Source: Candidatus Schekmanbacteria bacterium
Lineage (GTDB): Bacteria > Schekmanbacteria > GWA2-38-11 > J061
Direction: 5' to 3'
Assembly: GCA_016219965.1 (NCBI GenBank)
Contig: JACRJM010000003.1
Span: 504,299-568,298 of the forward strand
Length of the DNA stretch: 64,000 nt
The position numbers and the translations under genes are program-made. Below the pieces are notes generated by a model that was not told the DNA's origin, ran no database searches, and saw only the letters and a program-made list of their open reading frames with translations. Positions 7,995 to 16,584 of the stretch are shown piece after piece. How positions within the stretch are numbered: the first letter of the stretch is position 1; each line of letters opens with the position of its first letter.

Positions 7995-8810
7995 ATGAAG
8001 AGTCTAATTATAACGTTAGCAATAGTAATAACTGTACTATTTAGTAGCTATCAGGTAGAAGCTGCAATTCAGCTTGCGCCAACCGCGGAAGGTACATCGG
8101 GAAAGATTTTTTATCCCAATAGCGCATCGTCAGCTACAGGAGTGACAACCAACTTTGGAACTAATATTAATGGACTTCCCAACTTTTATACAACCACCAC
8201 CGGTGGTTCGACTGTGAATATCGGGCCATTTATAAATGCGGGAAGATACATTGATACTACAGCTTCAGGTGGGTCAGCGCATGTTTATCTTAAGGGAATA
8301 TTAGAATTTGATATTTCTTCATTATCAGGTTCTGTGACCTCTGCGTTGTTAACACTCGACTTTACAGGATTAAATGGATTTCTCGGCAATCCGGGGACTC
8401 TTAAATTATATGATATGGCTGAATCAACAGAAGATGGAGCTATTACAGGTAATGAAATAAAAGGCTCATATATAGCAGATATATTCAGCTATACTCCATC
8501 AAGTGTTCCCGCAGCCGGAATCTATACAATCGACGTAACTTCCGTGGTTGCAGCTGATCTTGCAAATATAGGCTCAAATGGTTTCAGCGGCTTTGTACTT
8601 GACTACACAACCCCAGATGCAACATTGCCATTTAATTCATTCTTTGATGTTTTTGCAGTAGCCCAGTTTAACAATTACCAGACAGGTCCTAACGAAGGTT
8701 CAACACTTACAATTGAAACAGGACCTCAGCCTGTTCCTGAACCGGCAACCATTCTTCTTATTGGCGGCGGTTTGGTAGGTCTGTTCTTTGCAAGACGCAA
8801 AAGAAGCTAA
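7995..8810 (+). CDS. PEP-CTERM surface protein
   Basis: A 271-residue exported protein. An N-terminal signal peptide (IITLAIVITVLFSSYQVEAA) ends near residue 25. The body is a low-Cys, Thr/Ser/Gly-rich beta-type domain resembling DNRLRE-like or adhesin domains (HVYLKGILEFDISSLSG). The C-terminus is a canonical PEP-CTERM sorting signal: PVPEPATIL, a hydrophobic helix, then RRKRS. Such proteins are anchored and cleaved by an exosortase and often decorate exopolysaccharide. No exosortase gene is in the window. GGAGG lies seven bases before ATG. A sigma-54 promoter with two upstream sites precedes it and a strong terminator follows, so it is a single-gene unit, probably controlled by the PrsK/PrsR-RpoN pathway (inference). 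Confidence 0.9.
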   Translation: MKSLIITLAIVITVLFSSYQVEAAIQLAPTAEGTSGKIFYPNSASSATGVTTNFGTNINGLPNFYTTTTGGSTVNIGPFINAGRYIDTTASGGSAHVYLKGILEFDISSLSGSVTSALLTLDFTGLNGFLGNPGTLKLYDMAESTEDGAITGNEIKGSYIADIFSYTPSSVPAAGIYTIDVTSVVAADLANIGSNGFSGFVLDYTTPDATLPFNSFFDVFAVAQFNNYQTGPNEGSTLTIETGPQPVPEPATILLIGGGLVGLFFARRKRS

Positions 8811-8843
8811 TTTCAACATCAGGCAAAAGAATATAAAATTCAG

Positions 8844-8874
8844 ATGCCCGCTCAAATTGAGCGGGCATTTTTTA
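8844..8874 (+). terminator. Rho-independent terminator after the PEP-CTERM gene
   Basis: Perfect inverted repeat ATGCCCGCTC / GAGCGGGCAT with a five-base loop, followed directly by a run of T residues. Confidence 0.9.
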
Positions 8875-8921
8875 TTATTAGCAGTTGACACCATCAACAA
8901 CCTTAACTAAAATCCTCACCT

Positions 8922-9788
8922 ATGAATTATAATCAGATTATAAGATGTCTTCTGTCACTCATCATTATGTCTTCTGTGTTGAGTTTTACCGCACAATCAA
9001 AAGCCCTTGTTGAACCTGAAGCCGTTGGTGGTGTGAGGAACGGTCAGAATACTTCTACCGGCGGCACAGCAGGTGAAAACGTAGATATTAATACGCTTAT
9101 CAGGGAATCAGAAAAAAATCCTTCAGATATTTCCTTAAAAGAGAAGCTTGCTATCGCTTATATAAAAGAGAAAAAATATGATAATGCGATTCAGATTTTT
9201 CAGAAGATTCTTTCTATTAATTCAGGGTCTGCCATTCATCATAATGCCCTTGGAAGCGTTTACGGATTGAAAGGGGATATCAATAAAGCCGTAGAAGAGT
9301 ATAAACTGGCAGTGAAATTTGATCCCGGTTTTGCCGAGGCTCATAAAAACTTAGGAAATGCATATATAGGAGAAAAGAAATTGGACGAGGCTTTGAAGGA
9401 ATTTAATACTGCACTTAAACTTAAACCTGATTATTTCAGCGTTATGAACAATATTGCCTCGCTTTATCTCTTACAGCAAAAATATGATGAGGCCCTAAAA
9501 AAAGTCGACGAAGTGCTTACTCGCTCTCCTTCATATATTCCAGCCTTGAGAATGAAAGGGATAATTTATTTAAGATCCGGCAAATATAAGGAAGCTACCA
9601 AGGAATTTCTGGATGTACAGGAGAAAAATCCCAAAGATCCGCTCAATACGAAATACCTTGCCGGCGCTTATGTTAGAATGGGAGATTTCATAAAAGCTGT
9701 AGAGTATTGTAAAAAGTATATTGAGCTTATGCCTTCTACATCTGATATACAGGATTATAAAGATTTCATTAAAATTTATGGCAATTAG
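8922..9788 (+). CDS. Exported TPR-repeat protein
   Basis: This 288-residue protein has an N-terminal signal or anchor segment (CLLSLIIMSSVLSFTAQSKA). It then carries about six tetratricopeptide repeats from residue 62 (NPSDISLKEKLAIAYIKEKKYDNAIQ and similar 34-residue units). TPR solenoids mediate protein-protein contacts; no enzyme motif is present. The stop overlaps the next gene by 11 bases, so the two are co-translated. Co-occurrence with a PEP-CTERM protein suggests a role in envelope or exopolysaccharide export, because TPR proteins are common in exosortase-linked loci. That is context only. Confidence 0.85.
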   Translation: MNYNQIIRCLLSLIIMSSVLSFTAQSKALVEPEAVGGVRNGQNTSTGGTAGENVDINTLIRESEKNPSDISLKEKLAIAYIKEKKYDNAIQIFQKILSINSGSAIHHNALGSVYGLKGDINKAVEEYKLAVKFDPGFAEAHKNLGNAYIGEKKLDEALKEFNTALKLKPDYFSVMNNIASLYLLQQKYDEALKKVDEVLTRSPSYIPALRMKGIIYLRSGKYKEATKEFLDVQEKNPKDPLNTKYLAGAYVRMGDFIKAVEYCKKYIELMPSTSDIQDYKDFIKIYGN

Positions 9789-11907
9789 AAAACAAGTGAA
9801 AATCAAACCAATATTTTTTCCTGTAAGCATTGTAATATTTTTACTATTTTTCATTTCCTGCTCGGAAAAGAAGCTGCAAAAAATCAAACCGAAGAATGTT
9901 CTCATTATAACCATGGATACAACCCGGGCTGACAGGCTCAGGTGTTATGGGAATAAAAATATCGTGACATCGAATATAGATACTCTTTTCAAGAGAGGTT
10001 ATATGTTTGCTAATGCGGTAAGTCCTGCGCCTGTCACGCTTCCGAGCCATTCATCGATAATGACAGGATTGTTTCCCATAAACCACGGGGCAAGAGACAA
10101 CAGCATATACAGGCTTTCCCCTGACAATGTCACACTTGCAGAGGTATTGAAGGAAAAAGGATATAACACGGCTGCTTTTGTAAGCAGCTTCATACTTGAC
10201 TCACAGTACGGAGTTAATCAGGGATTTGCAACTTACAATGACCGGTTTTTACACCCCCAGCAGAAGGGAAGACTTCCTGTAGAAAGGAGGGGTATTGAAA
10301 CCGCGACCCTTGCTGCTGAGTGGCTGAAAAATAATGCAGGCAAAGAGCCCTTTTTCATGTGGACCCATTTTTATGACCCTCATGCTGAATATGATCCTCC
10401 AGAGCCTTTTAAGACAGCCTATGAGAGCGACCCTTATAACGGTGAAATCGCTTACACTGATATGTGCATAGGGCTCCTGATTGACGAACTTAAAAAAGAT
10501 AATCTTTTTGATTCCACATTGATAGTAATCACGGCAGACCATGGCGAAAGTCTTAATGAACACAATGAGCAGACACATGGCATGTTTGTTTATGACAGCA
10601 CCCTTCATGTCCCTCTTATAATAAGTTACAGAGGCTTTACTGAGGGTGGAGAAAAAATAAATGATCAGGTAAGGTCTGTTGATATTTTCCCCACAGTACT
10701 TGAGCTTTTGGGGATAACTAACAATTCCAAAACAGACGGCAAAAGCATCGTCCCGCTCATGAATGGGGAAAAAATGGAAGAGCTTCCATCATACTGCGAA
10801 GCGGAGATACCAAAATCGTTTTACTGGAATGCCCTTAAAGGCGTCCGCTATAAAGGGTGGGAATATATTTATGGAAGAAAGCCGGAACTTTATAACCTTG
10901 AAAAAGATCCGGCTGAAAAAGAGAACCTGATTTCCAAGGAGGGCGCTAAAGCAGCCGAACTTCAGGGTATTTTAAAGAAGATTGTGGAAGATAGAAACAA
11001 AAGAATCTCAACTAGCATTGCCCCCGTTGATGAAGAAACAGTCGAAAGGCTGAAAAGTCTCGGTTATTTCCAGGCAGGGGGCACGAGCGGCAAGGAAGGG
11101 AAGGATGAAGAGTTCCTGACCAGTTTCACGCGTCCCGACCCATCAGAACAGATCTCACTTTACAGGAAATACCAGAGGCTCACCAATCTGGCTGATTCAA
11201 AAGAATATGAACCGGCTGAAAAGGGATTGCTTGAAATAATAAGACAGGACCCTCAGAACCCGAGATTCATTGCCACTCTTGGCAAGATGTACGAGGATAT
11301 GGGGAAAATAGAAGATGCTATTTTCAGATATGAGGAGGCATCAAAGATAGACAAGGATAACAGCAGGTACTATTTCCTCATCGGAAACCTTTACGGCAAG
11401 GAAGGCAAAGAAGAAAAGGCAGTCGATTTCTACAGGAAAACCCTGATATCAGACCCGTCCCATTTCATGGCGCATTATAACCTTGGCAGGCATTACACTG
11501 TAAAGGGGAAATTTGAAGATGCAATAAAAGAGTACGAGACTACACTGAAATTAAAGCCCGATCATTCCTATTCCTTAAATAATCTGGCCTATATTTATAT
11601 AGAAAAATTCAAGGATGTTAAAAAAGGAGTGGAATATTTAAAGGAAGCTGCAAAGTCAGCGCCCGGCACACCTTTTATAAGGGATAATCTTGGATGGGCC
11701 CTGATGGAAGCAGGCGACTATAACGGTGCGATAGAAGAGTGTTCAGCTGCTGTTAAGATTGATCCCAATAATCCGCAATATCTTCTCCATCTCGGTGATG
11801 CCTATAAGAAGAAAGGGAACAGGGAGATGGCATTAGAAAACTGGAAAAAAGCGCTTGAGATTAAGCCTGATTTTAAGGAAGCAAAGGACAGGCTTAAGGC
11901 AGGCTGA
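9778..11907 (+). CDS. Alkaline-phosphatase/sulfatase-fold lipoprotein with C-terminal TPR repeats
   Basis: About 709 residues. A lipoprotein signal ends at the lipobox-like FFISC-S near residue 23, so the protein is probably membrane-tethered. The first 420 residues have the alkaline phosphatase superfamily fold: metal motif IITMDTTRADRL, nucleophile region PAPVTLPSHSSIMTG, HFYDPHAEYDPP, and VITADHGESLNEHNEQTHG. The usual formylglycine Cys/Ser position (C/S-x-P-S/T) is Thr here (TLPSH). It is therefore better seen as a phosphotransferase or phosphodiesterase-like enzyme than a classical sulfatase. Residues 480-709 hold about six TPRs. The start is ATG 9778; a TTG 57 bases upstream lies inside the previous gene. 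It probably modifies envelope glycans or lipids. Confidence 0.85.
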   Translation: MAIRKQVKIKPIFFPVSIVIFLLFFISCSEKKLQKIKPKNVLIITMDTTRADRLRCYGNKNIVTSNIDTLFKRGYMFANAVSPAPVTLPSHSSIMTGLFPINHGARDNSIYRLSPDNVTLAEVLKEKGYNTAAFVSSFILDSQYGVNQGFATYNDRFLHPQQKGRLPVERRGIETATLAAEWLKNNAGKEPFFMWTHFYDPHAEYDPPEPFKTAYESDPYNGEIAYTDMCIGLLIDELKKDNLFDSTLIVITADHGESLNEHNEQTHGMFVYDSTLHVPLIISYRGFTEGGEKINDQVRSVDIFPTVLELLGITNNSKTDGKSIVPLMNGEKMEELPSYCEAEIPKSFYWNALKGVRYKGWEYIYGRKPELYNLEKDPAEKENLISKEGAKAAELQGILKKIVEDRNKRISTSIAPVDEETVERLKSLGYFQAGGTSGKEGKDEEFLTSFTRPDPSEQISLYRKYQRLTNLADSKEYEPAEKGLLEIIRQDPQNPRFIATLGKMYEDMGKIEDAIFRYEEASKIDKDNSRYYFLIGNLYGKEGKEEKAVDFYRKTLISDPSHFMAHYNLGRHYTVKGKFEDAIKEYETTLKLKPDHSYSLNNLAYIYIEKFKDVKKGVEYLKEAAKSAPGTPFIRDNLGWALMEAGDYNGAIEECSAAVKIDPNNPQYLLHLGDAYKKKGNREMALENWKKALEIKPDFKEAKDRLKAG

Positions 11908-11948
11908 TCTGAATATAATAATGATAAAAACTTTTTATATGGTAAGAC

Positions 11949-11967
11949 CCCCAGCTTCTGCCTGGGG
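11949..11967 (+). terminator. Stem-loop between the TPR-sulfatase-like gene and rsmB (possible terminator)
   Basis: CCCCAG and CTGGGG form a 6-bp stem with a 7-base loop in the 75-bp gap. There is no T-run directly after it, so it may be a weak terminator or an rsmB leader structure. Confidence 0.35.
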
Positions 11968-11982
11968 TGCGTCGATTTAATC

Positions 11983-13320
11983 TTGTCTTCTCAGAACATA
12001 TCCCCTGCAAGGCTCTCAGCATTCCGCATAATAAAGTCCTTTGAGTCAAAAGGTGCATTGCATTTAAAGGACCTCATTGGAAAAGAGTTCTCTCAAAATA
12101 CACATTCACAATCAGACAAAGGGCTTGCCACTGAAATAGCTTATGGAGTTACACGGTGGAGACTTTATCTTGATTCTAAGATTGACAGCAAATACAAGGC
12201 AAAAAGGGATATAATGATAATCCTCCGCATGTCTCTTTATCAGCTTATCTTCCTGTCAAAGATTCCTGCACATGCCATTGTTGATGAGGCGGTGAAAATG
12301 GTGCGGTTTTTCGATGAAGAAAAAACATGCGGTTTTGTTAACTGGTTTTTAAGGGATTTTATAAGAAAAAATAAAAAGATCGCTAAGGACATAAAAGCAG
12401 ATACAGCAAAAGAAATATCTGTGAATTTTTCCTTTCCTCTGTGGCTTGTAACAAGATGGATCAAAGCGTTTGGCATTGAAAAGACCGCTGCCATATGTGA
12501 AGCACAAAACAGGATTGCCGGGATTTCGCTGAAAGTAAACACTCTTAAAATAACTCCGGACGGCTTTGAATTTCTCCTCAAATTAGAAGGATTAACGTTC
12601 AGCAGGTCGAAATATTTTGATGAAGTATTCAATGTAAAAAGTGCCGGCAATAAAATTCTAAGACTCATCAATGACGGGTATTGCTATGTTCAGGATGAAG
12701 CATCTGCCGCAGTCGGGGAGATTCTTTCACCGCGAAGGGAAGAAATGATTTTGGACATGTGTGCCTCTCCCGGGGGAAAATCCCTCCACATAGCAAATCT
12801 AACCGGGAACGGGGCATTTCTGGTGAGCATGGATAAGAATTATGAACGCACAGCGATTGTAAAAGAAAATGCAGAGCTTTATGGTGCATCCTGCGTAAAC
12901 CCTGTTGCCGCAGATGCTTTAGAATATTCAGGTCTTTTTAAAGCGAAATTCGACAGGATCCTTGTTGACGCTCCCTGCTCCGGTACGGGTATCATACGCC
13001 GCCACCCTGATATCAAATGGAGAAGACGCGAAAGCGATATTTCGATGTTCTCAGATTTGCAGTTAAAGCTTCTTAAGGCAGGCACAAGAGCCGCAAAACC
13101 CGGCGGAATAATTGTTTACAGCACCTGCACACTTGAAAAAGAAGAGTGCGAGGACATTGTATATAAGCTCATGGAAGATGATAAAGGGGTTTCTTTATTG
13201 AATATAAAAGAAACACTTCGAGAACCTCTTCAAAAGTTTGTTAACAAAAAAGGCTTTTTCCGAACATTACCCACAGATGGTATGGATGGCTTTTTCTGCG
13301 CTTTGATTAAAAAAATATAG
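11983..13320 (+). CDS. rsmB: 16S rRNA (cytosine-967-C5)-methyltransferase
   Basis: A 445-residue RsmB/Fmu enzyme that methylates C967 of 16S rRNA with S-adenosylmethionine. The N-terminal 130 residues form a NusB-like RNA-binding domain. The catalytic half has motif I region MCASPGGKSLHIANL near 256, motif IV DAPCSGTGIIRRHPDIKWRR near 328 with the PC cysteine, and motif VI STCTLEKEECE with the nucleophile Cys. The start is a TTG at 11983; no in-frame ATG or GTG fits better. It runs to within two bases of the convergent glycosyltransferase gene. Housekeeping function, normal family length. Confidence 0.93.
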   Translation: MSSQNISPARLSAFRIIKSFESKGALHLKDLIGKEFSQNTHSQSDKGLATEIAYGVTRWRLYLDSKIDSKYKAKRDIMIILRMSLYQLIFLSKIPAHAIVDEAVKMVRFFDEEKTCGFVNWFLRDFIRKNKKIAKDIKADTAKEISVNFSFPLWLVTRWIKAFGIEKTAAICEAQNRIAGISLKVNTLKITPDGFEFLLKLEGLTFSRSKYFDEVFNVKSAGNKILRLINDGYCYVQDEASAAVGEILSPRREEMILDMCASPGGKSLHIANLTGNGAFLVSMDKNYERTAIVKENAELYGASCVNPVAADALEYSGLFKAKFDRILVDAPCSGTGIIRRHPDIKWRRRESDISMFSDLQLKLLKAGTRAAKPGGIIVYSTCTLEKEECEDIVYKLMEDDKGVSLLNIKETLREPLQKFVNKKGFFRTLPTDGMDGFFCALIKKI

Positions 13321-13322
13321 CT

Positions 13323-14801
13323 TCATTCCTGATAGTTTATCTTATAGACAAGATAAGGACCTGTTTCATATAAAAAGGTAAATCTGTAATCCAAGTTTTT
13401 AAGGCTGATAGAATTTCCTTCCCTATTGAAATATTCTTTCAATACTCCGTCAGGGTAATATAAAAAAATGGAAGGTTTTTCCTGTTCAAGATATCTTAAC
13501 AGCCCATTATCATTCAGTGAATAAAAACCATTGCAGCTCTTTATTCCCACATAGGGGGCAGACATAAAAACTCTTCCAAGGTTTTTGGGAGATATTCCGG
13601 AACGTACGGCAATATTACTGATAAACCAATCATAGTTATCTATCAGAAGCTTCTCGGTTTTTGGAACAGATGCAAATTTTTCTGACAAAGTTATCTCCCA
13701 TTGCGGAGCTTTATAGGCTTTTAATTCTCCGCCGGAGAAGAAAATCCCCCAGAAAGAAATTAATATAGAAGAAATAAATCCAACAAAAATTAATATTTTT
13801 TTTGTCTGTTCTTTTTTAATAAAATTAACTTCCTCAATGAAAAAGAAAAAATATGGAATTGAAATAATGGCAATTATCATGAGAAACCTGTATTGCGGAT
13901 TAGCATTTACCTTTATTGATTCGTAAATAAAAAAAGACAGATATCCAACAAATAGGACTCCAAGCTCATAACGTTTTCTCTGCAGAAAAGAGAGGAAAAT
14001 GCCAAAGAACGAACCAACTGCAATAATCGGCCCTACTAATTTTATAAATTTAACAGGATAAATAAAAAACTTTTCCCAGAATCCTCCTATTTTATATCTT
14101 TCAGAGGCTACATTAAGCGAATAGTAAGGAAGGATGTCCCCCATTTGCACGAAGGTGCTGATCATCCATAAGGACGGAAGCAAAAGTGTTGAAAAACTGT
14201 AAACAAGAGATTTTTTGATGCCAGTTTCCAGCACGCGCAGCACGATAAGCAGCGGGACAAAAACCCAAAATTCTATTCTTATCATTGAAGAAAGGCCAAT
14301 AAAAAGACCTGCGGATATGGACGTTAAAGTATTCAATCTTTTTTCACATAGCGAAAGGGAAAATCCTGTTATGAGAAAAAATAATGCCGGAGCTTCAGAC
14401 CATGACTGTGCAGAATAAGAAATATGCACGCCTAATAATGAAAAAAGAATACAGGAGAATAAAGCGTTGGTTCTGCCAAAAATATGTTTTAATAAAAGAT
14501 ATAGCGGGATTACGGTTAATGATCCAAACAATAAGCTTAAAACCCTTGGAGCTATTAGAGGATTATTCCATAACAGGAGCATTCCGGAAATTAGATATGT
14601 ATGAAGCGGAAGCCAGTAACTGCTTAAAATAAAATGAGGATTTTCAAGCCATTCAAGAGAATTAATAATGCGTTCCCAGGGGTCCCCCGGCCTGTTATCT
14701 GTGAATATTAAAAAAATACATCTTGTCAGAAAACAGATTAAAAAAAGGAAAAATAAATCTATGGTTTTTTTGTTTTTAAAAAAAGGTAATTGTTTTGTCA
14801 C
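13323..14801 (-). CDS. Polytopic membrane glycosyltransferase (GT39/ArnT-like)
   Basis: This 492-residue protein has about ten hydrophobic segments and the N-terminal loop DNRPGDPWERI. An acidic residue in that position is the catalytic signature of GT39/PMT/ArnT-type glycosyltransferases, which move a sugar from a polyprenyl-phosphate donor to lipid or protein on the outer face of the membrane. A C-terminal soluble region begins near 370. The start is GTG. It is separated by 44 bases from the GT2 gene upstream on the same strand, which has the form of a polyprenyl-phosphate sugar synthase. The pair would make and then use the lipid-linked sugar. The target is unknown. Confidence 0.8.
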   Translation of the reverse strand: MTKQLPFFKNKKTIDLFFLFLICFLTRCIFLIFTDNRPGDPWERIINSLEWLENPHFILSSYWLPLHTYLISGMLLLWNNPLIAPRVLSLLFGSLTVIPLYLLLKHIFGRTNALFSCILFSLLGVHISYSAQSWSEAPALFFLITGFSLSLCEKRLNTLTSISAGLFIGLSSMIRIEFWVFVPLLIVLRVLETGIKKSLVYSFSTLLLPSLWMISTFVQMGDILPYYSLNVASERYKIGGFWEKFFIYPVKFIKLVGPIIAVGSFFGIFLSFLQRKRYELGVLFVGYLSFFIYESIKVNANPQYRFLMIIAIISIPYFFFFIEEVNFIKKEQTKKILIFVGFISSILISFWGIFFSGGELKAYKAPQWEITLSEKFASVPKTEKLLIDNYDWFISNIAVRSGISPKNLGRVFMSAPYVGIKSCNGFYSLNDNGLLRYLEQEKPSIFLYYPDGVLKEYFNREGNSISLKNLDYRFTFLYETGPYLVYKINYQE

Positions 14802-14845
14802 ATTAACAGAAAGTACGGGTTGATTATCATAATAAGTTTATTGGG

Positions 14846-15598
14846 TTAATCAGTGTTAACATTTTTCAACAGGCTTTTCTTTCTCAAAATCAGATTTATA
14901 TAACGGAGTATTGTATATATGAATTTCATTTTTGAGCTGCCTTTCTTCATATCATATCTTAATACAAGAGGGACCTCATCAATTGATGCACCCAAAGATG
15001 ATAATTTTATAAGGATCTCGCTCATGCAAACAAAACTTGACTCACTTACCAGATTGTCTCCGTAAATATCAAAAGCTTTTCTTAAAAATGATGGTTTGTA
15101 AGCTCTAAACCCGCATGTACAATCTTTTGCAGCGCCTACATTGAATCCTGACTTAATTATTATACTTGCTGTCCTGCTTAAGACTTTGCGAATAGGTGAG
15201 AGTCCGACTTCTCTGCCGCCTTTGGCATATCTCGATGCAATAACTATATCAAAGCCTTCATTAATCTTATTAATCATTGGTATGAACAGAGACGGAGGAT
15301 GAGTATTGTCGGCGTCGAGGGTTATTATTATGTCTCCATTTTCCTTTTTCTTTAAAGCGTGCTTAAGGCCATTGAGAATGGCTTTACCAAGGCCCATATT
15401 TTTGCCATGGTCGAATATCTCAAGCGGCATATTATTTTCATATTTATGTGCAACATCGAGTGTTTTGTCAGTACTGCCGTCATTAACAACTAATACTTTG
15501 TAGTGGTAATCTTTATCCTGAAATGTTTCTTTTATTGTATTTAAAAGAAGCGGCAAAGACTCTTCTTCATTATAAGCAGGTAATATTATCCAGATCAT
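14846..15598 (-). CDS. GT2 glycosyltransferase, polyprenyl-phosphate mannose/glucose synthase-like
   Basis: This 250-residue GT-A fold family 2 enzyme resembles dolichol/polyprenyl-phosphate mannosyltransferases. Visible motifs are the N-terminal ILPAYNEEESLP, VVNDGSTDKT, the metal-binding LDADNTHPP, and the lipid-substrate region CGFRAYKP. It ends with a short basic region and no C-terminal membrane helices, as in the soluble class. It would load a sugar from a nucleotide donor onto a polyprenyl phosphate. It is the first gene of a two-gene operon with the GT39-like enzyme that probably uses this product. Confidence 0.87.
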   Translation of the reverse strand: MIWIILPAYNEEESLPLLLNTIKETFQDKDYHYKVLVVNDGSTDKTLDVAHKYENNMPLEIFDHGKNMGLGKAILNGLKHALKKKENGDIIITLDADNTHPPSLFIPMINKINEGFDIVIASRYAKGGREVGLSPIRKVLSRTASIIIKSGFNVGAAKDCTCGFRAYKPSFLRKAFDIYGDNLVSESSFVCMSEILIKLSSLGASIDEVPLVLRYDMKKGSSKMKFIYTILRYINLILRKKSLLKNVNTD

Positions 15599-15726
15599 AA
15601 TCAGACGGTTAAGGTAACTTACTAATATGTTTAATTGAATATGCCATAGTCATTATGGCTCTGCAATGTTTTTTATAAATAAAATATGACTGACATTATA
15701 TACATTTCTTAATTCTTTCTATCTCC

Positions 15727-15756
15727 TTGACATAATAAAAAAAATCATTTTTTATA
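15727..15756 (+). promoter_or_regulatory. Candidate sigma-70 promoter of the E2-AOR operon
   Basis: A consensus -35 TTGACA (15727-15732) is followed after 18 bases by TTTATA (15751-15756), 46 bases before the GTG start at 15802. The gap from 15599 contains no other candidate. Read by eye only. Confidence 0.4.
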
Positions 15757-15801
15757 GGCGGAGTTTCTTTATAAAAAAACTACTGACGAGGAGGTTGTCC
15801 G

Positions 15802-16479
15802 GTGGAGCCGAAGATAAAAGAAAAGATTCCGCTTAAAGGCATACGCGCCCGTATTGCAACCAAGATGACGCAGAGCTGGACAAATGCCCCGAGGGTCGCA
15901 GAGATTGTCCTTATCAACATGGAAAATGCCAAAAAAGCAGCCGATGCGCAAAAGCAGGATGGTGTTACGATAAATGACCTTATAATAAAATCCTGTGCCT
16001 TAGCACTTAAAAAACAGCCCCTTATGAACTCCGCTATAATCGGCGAGGAAATCCTTGTGTTCGAAAGTATAAATGTTGCCTTTGCGGTAGCACTTGATGA
16101 AGGGCTTATAACACCGGTAATACCTGACGCAGATGCACTTGACCTTAAAAGCCTTGCGGCAAAGCGTGAAGATGTTGCAAACCGAGTACGTGCAGGGCAA
16201 AGGTCTGCTGACATATTAACAGGCGGCACCTTTACCATTACAAATCTCGGTGGATTTGGTATTGAAATATTTACTCCAATCATAAATTACCCGCAGTGCG
16301 GGATATTAGGTGTCGGCAAGGCATTACAGCGCCCTGTTGTGGAAGACGGCAAAGTAGTTCCACAGCTTAACATGTATGCCTCCCTTGTTTTCGACCACAG
16401 AATAATAGACGGAGCACCGGCAGCAAAGTTTTTAAATGAAATAAAGACAGGGCTTGAGAAGCCTGAGACACTAATTTAA
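15802..16479 (+). CDS. Stand-alone catalytic domain of a 2-oxoacid dehydrogenase E2-type acyltransferase
   Basis: This 225-residue protein is only the CoA-dependent acyltransferase core of E2 (dihydrolipoamide acyltransferase), of the chloramphenicol-acetyltransferase fold. It begins at the inner-core motif IPLKGIRARIATKMTQSW. It includes GGTFTITNLGGFGIEIFTPIINYPQCGILGVG and ends with the active-site DHRIIDGAPAAKFL (His and Asp present). There is no lipoyl domain and no E1/E3-binding domain, whereas normal E2 has 400 or more residues. No E1 or E3 genes are nearby. The GTG start has GAGGAGG seven bases upstream, so the short length is genuine. It opens the operon with an SDR, an acyl-CoA ligase and the AOR-Hdr genes. 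It may move an acyl group to or from CoA (inference). Confidence 0.85.
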   Translation: MEPKIKEKIPLKGIRARIATKMTQSWTNAPRVAEIVLINMENAKKAADAQKQDGVTINDLIIKSCALALKKQPLMNSAIIGEEILVFESINVAFAVALDEGLITPVIPDADALDLKSLAAKREDVANRVRAGQRSADILTGGTFTITNLGGFGIEIFTPIINYPQCGILGVGKALQRPVVEDGKVVPQLNMYASLVFDHRIIDGAPAAKFLNEIKTGLEKPETLI

Positions 16480-16507
16480 TTGGGGATAATTGAGTCATAA
16501 AAATAGA

Positions 16508-16561
16508 ACCACAGAACAGAGATTATAGAACAGGAGTGATTCCTTCTGTGTACTCTGTGGT
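16508..16561. repeat. ACCACAGA/TCTGTGGT palindromic repeat, copy 1
   Basis: ACCACAGA at 16508-16515 and TCTGTGGT at 16554-16561 are inverted ends of a 54-bp intergenic unit. A related copy lies at 17385. Such elements are dispersed in many anaerobe genomes. Confidence 0.65.
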
Positions 16562-16584
16562 TAATTCTTTTAAAGGGTGTTTCT

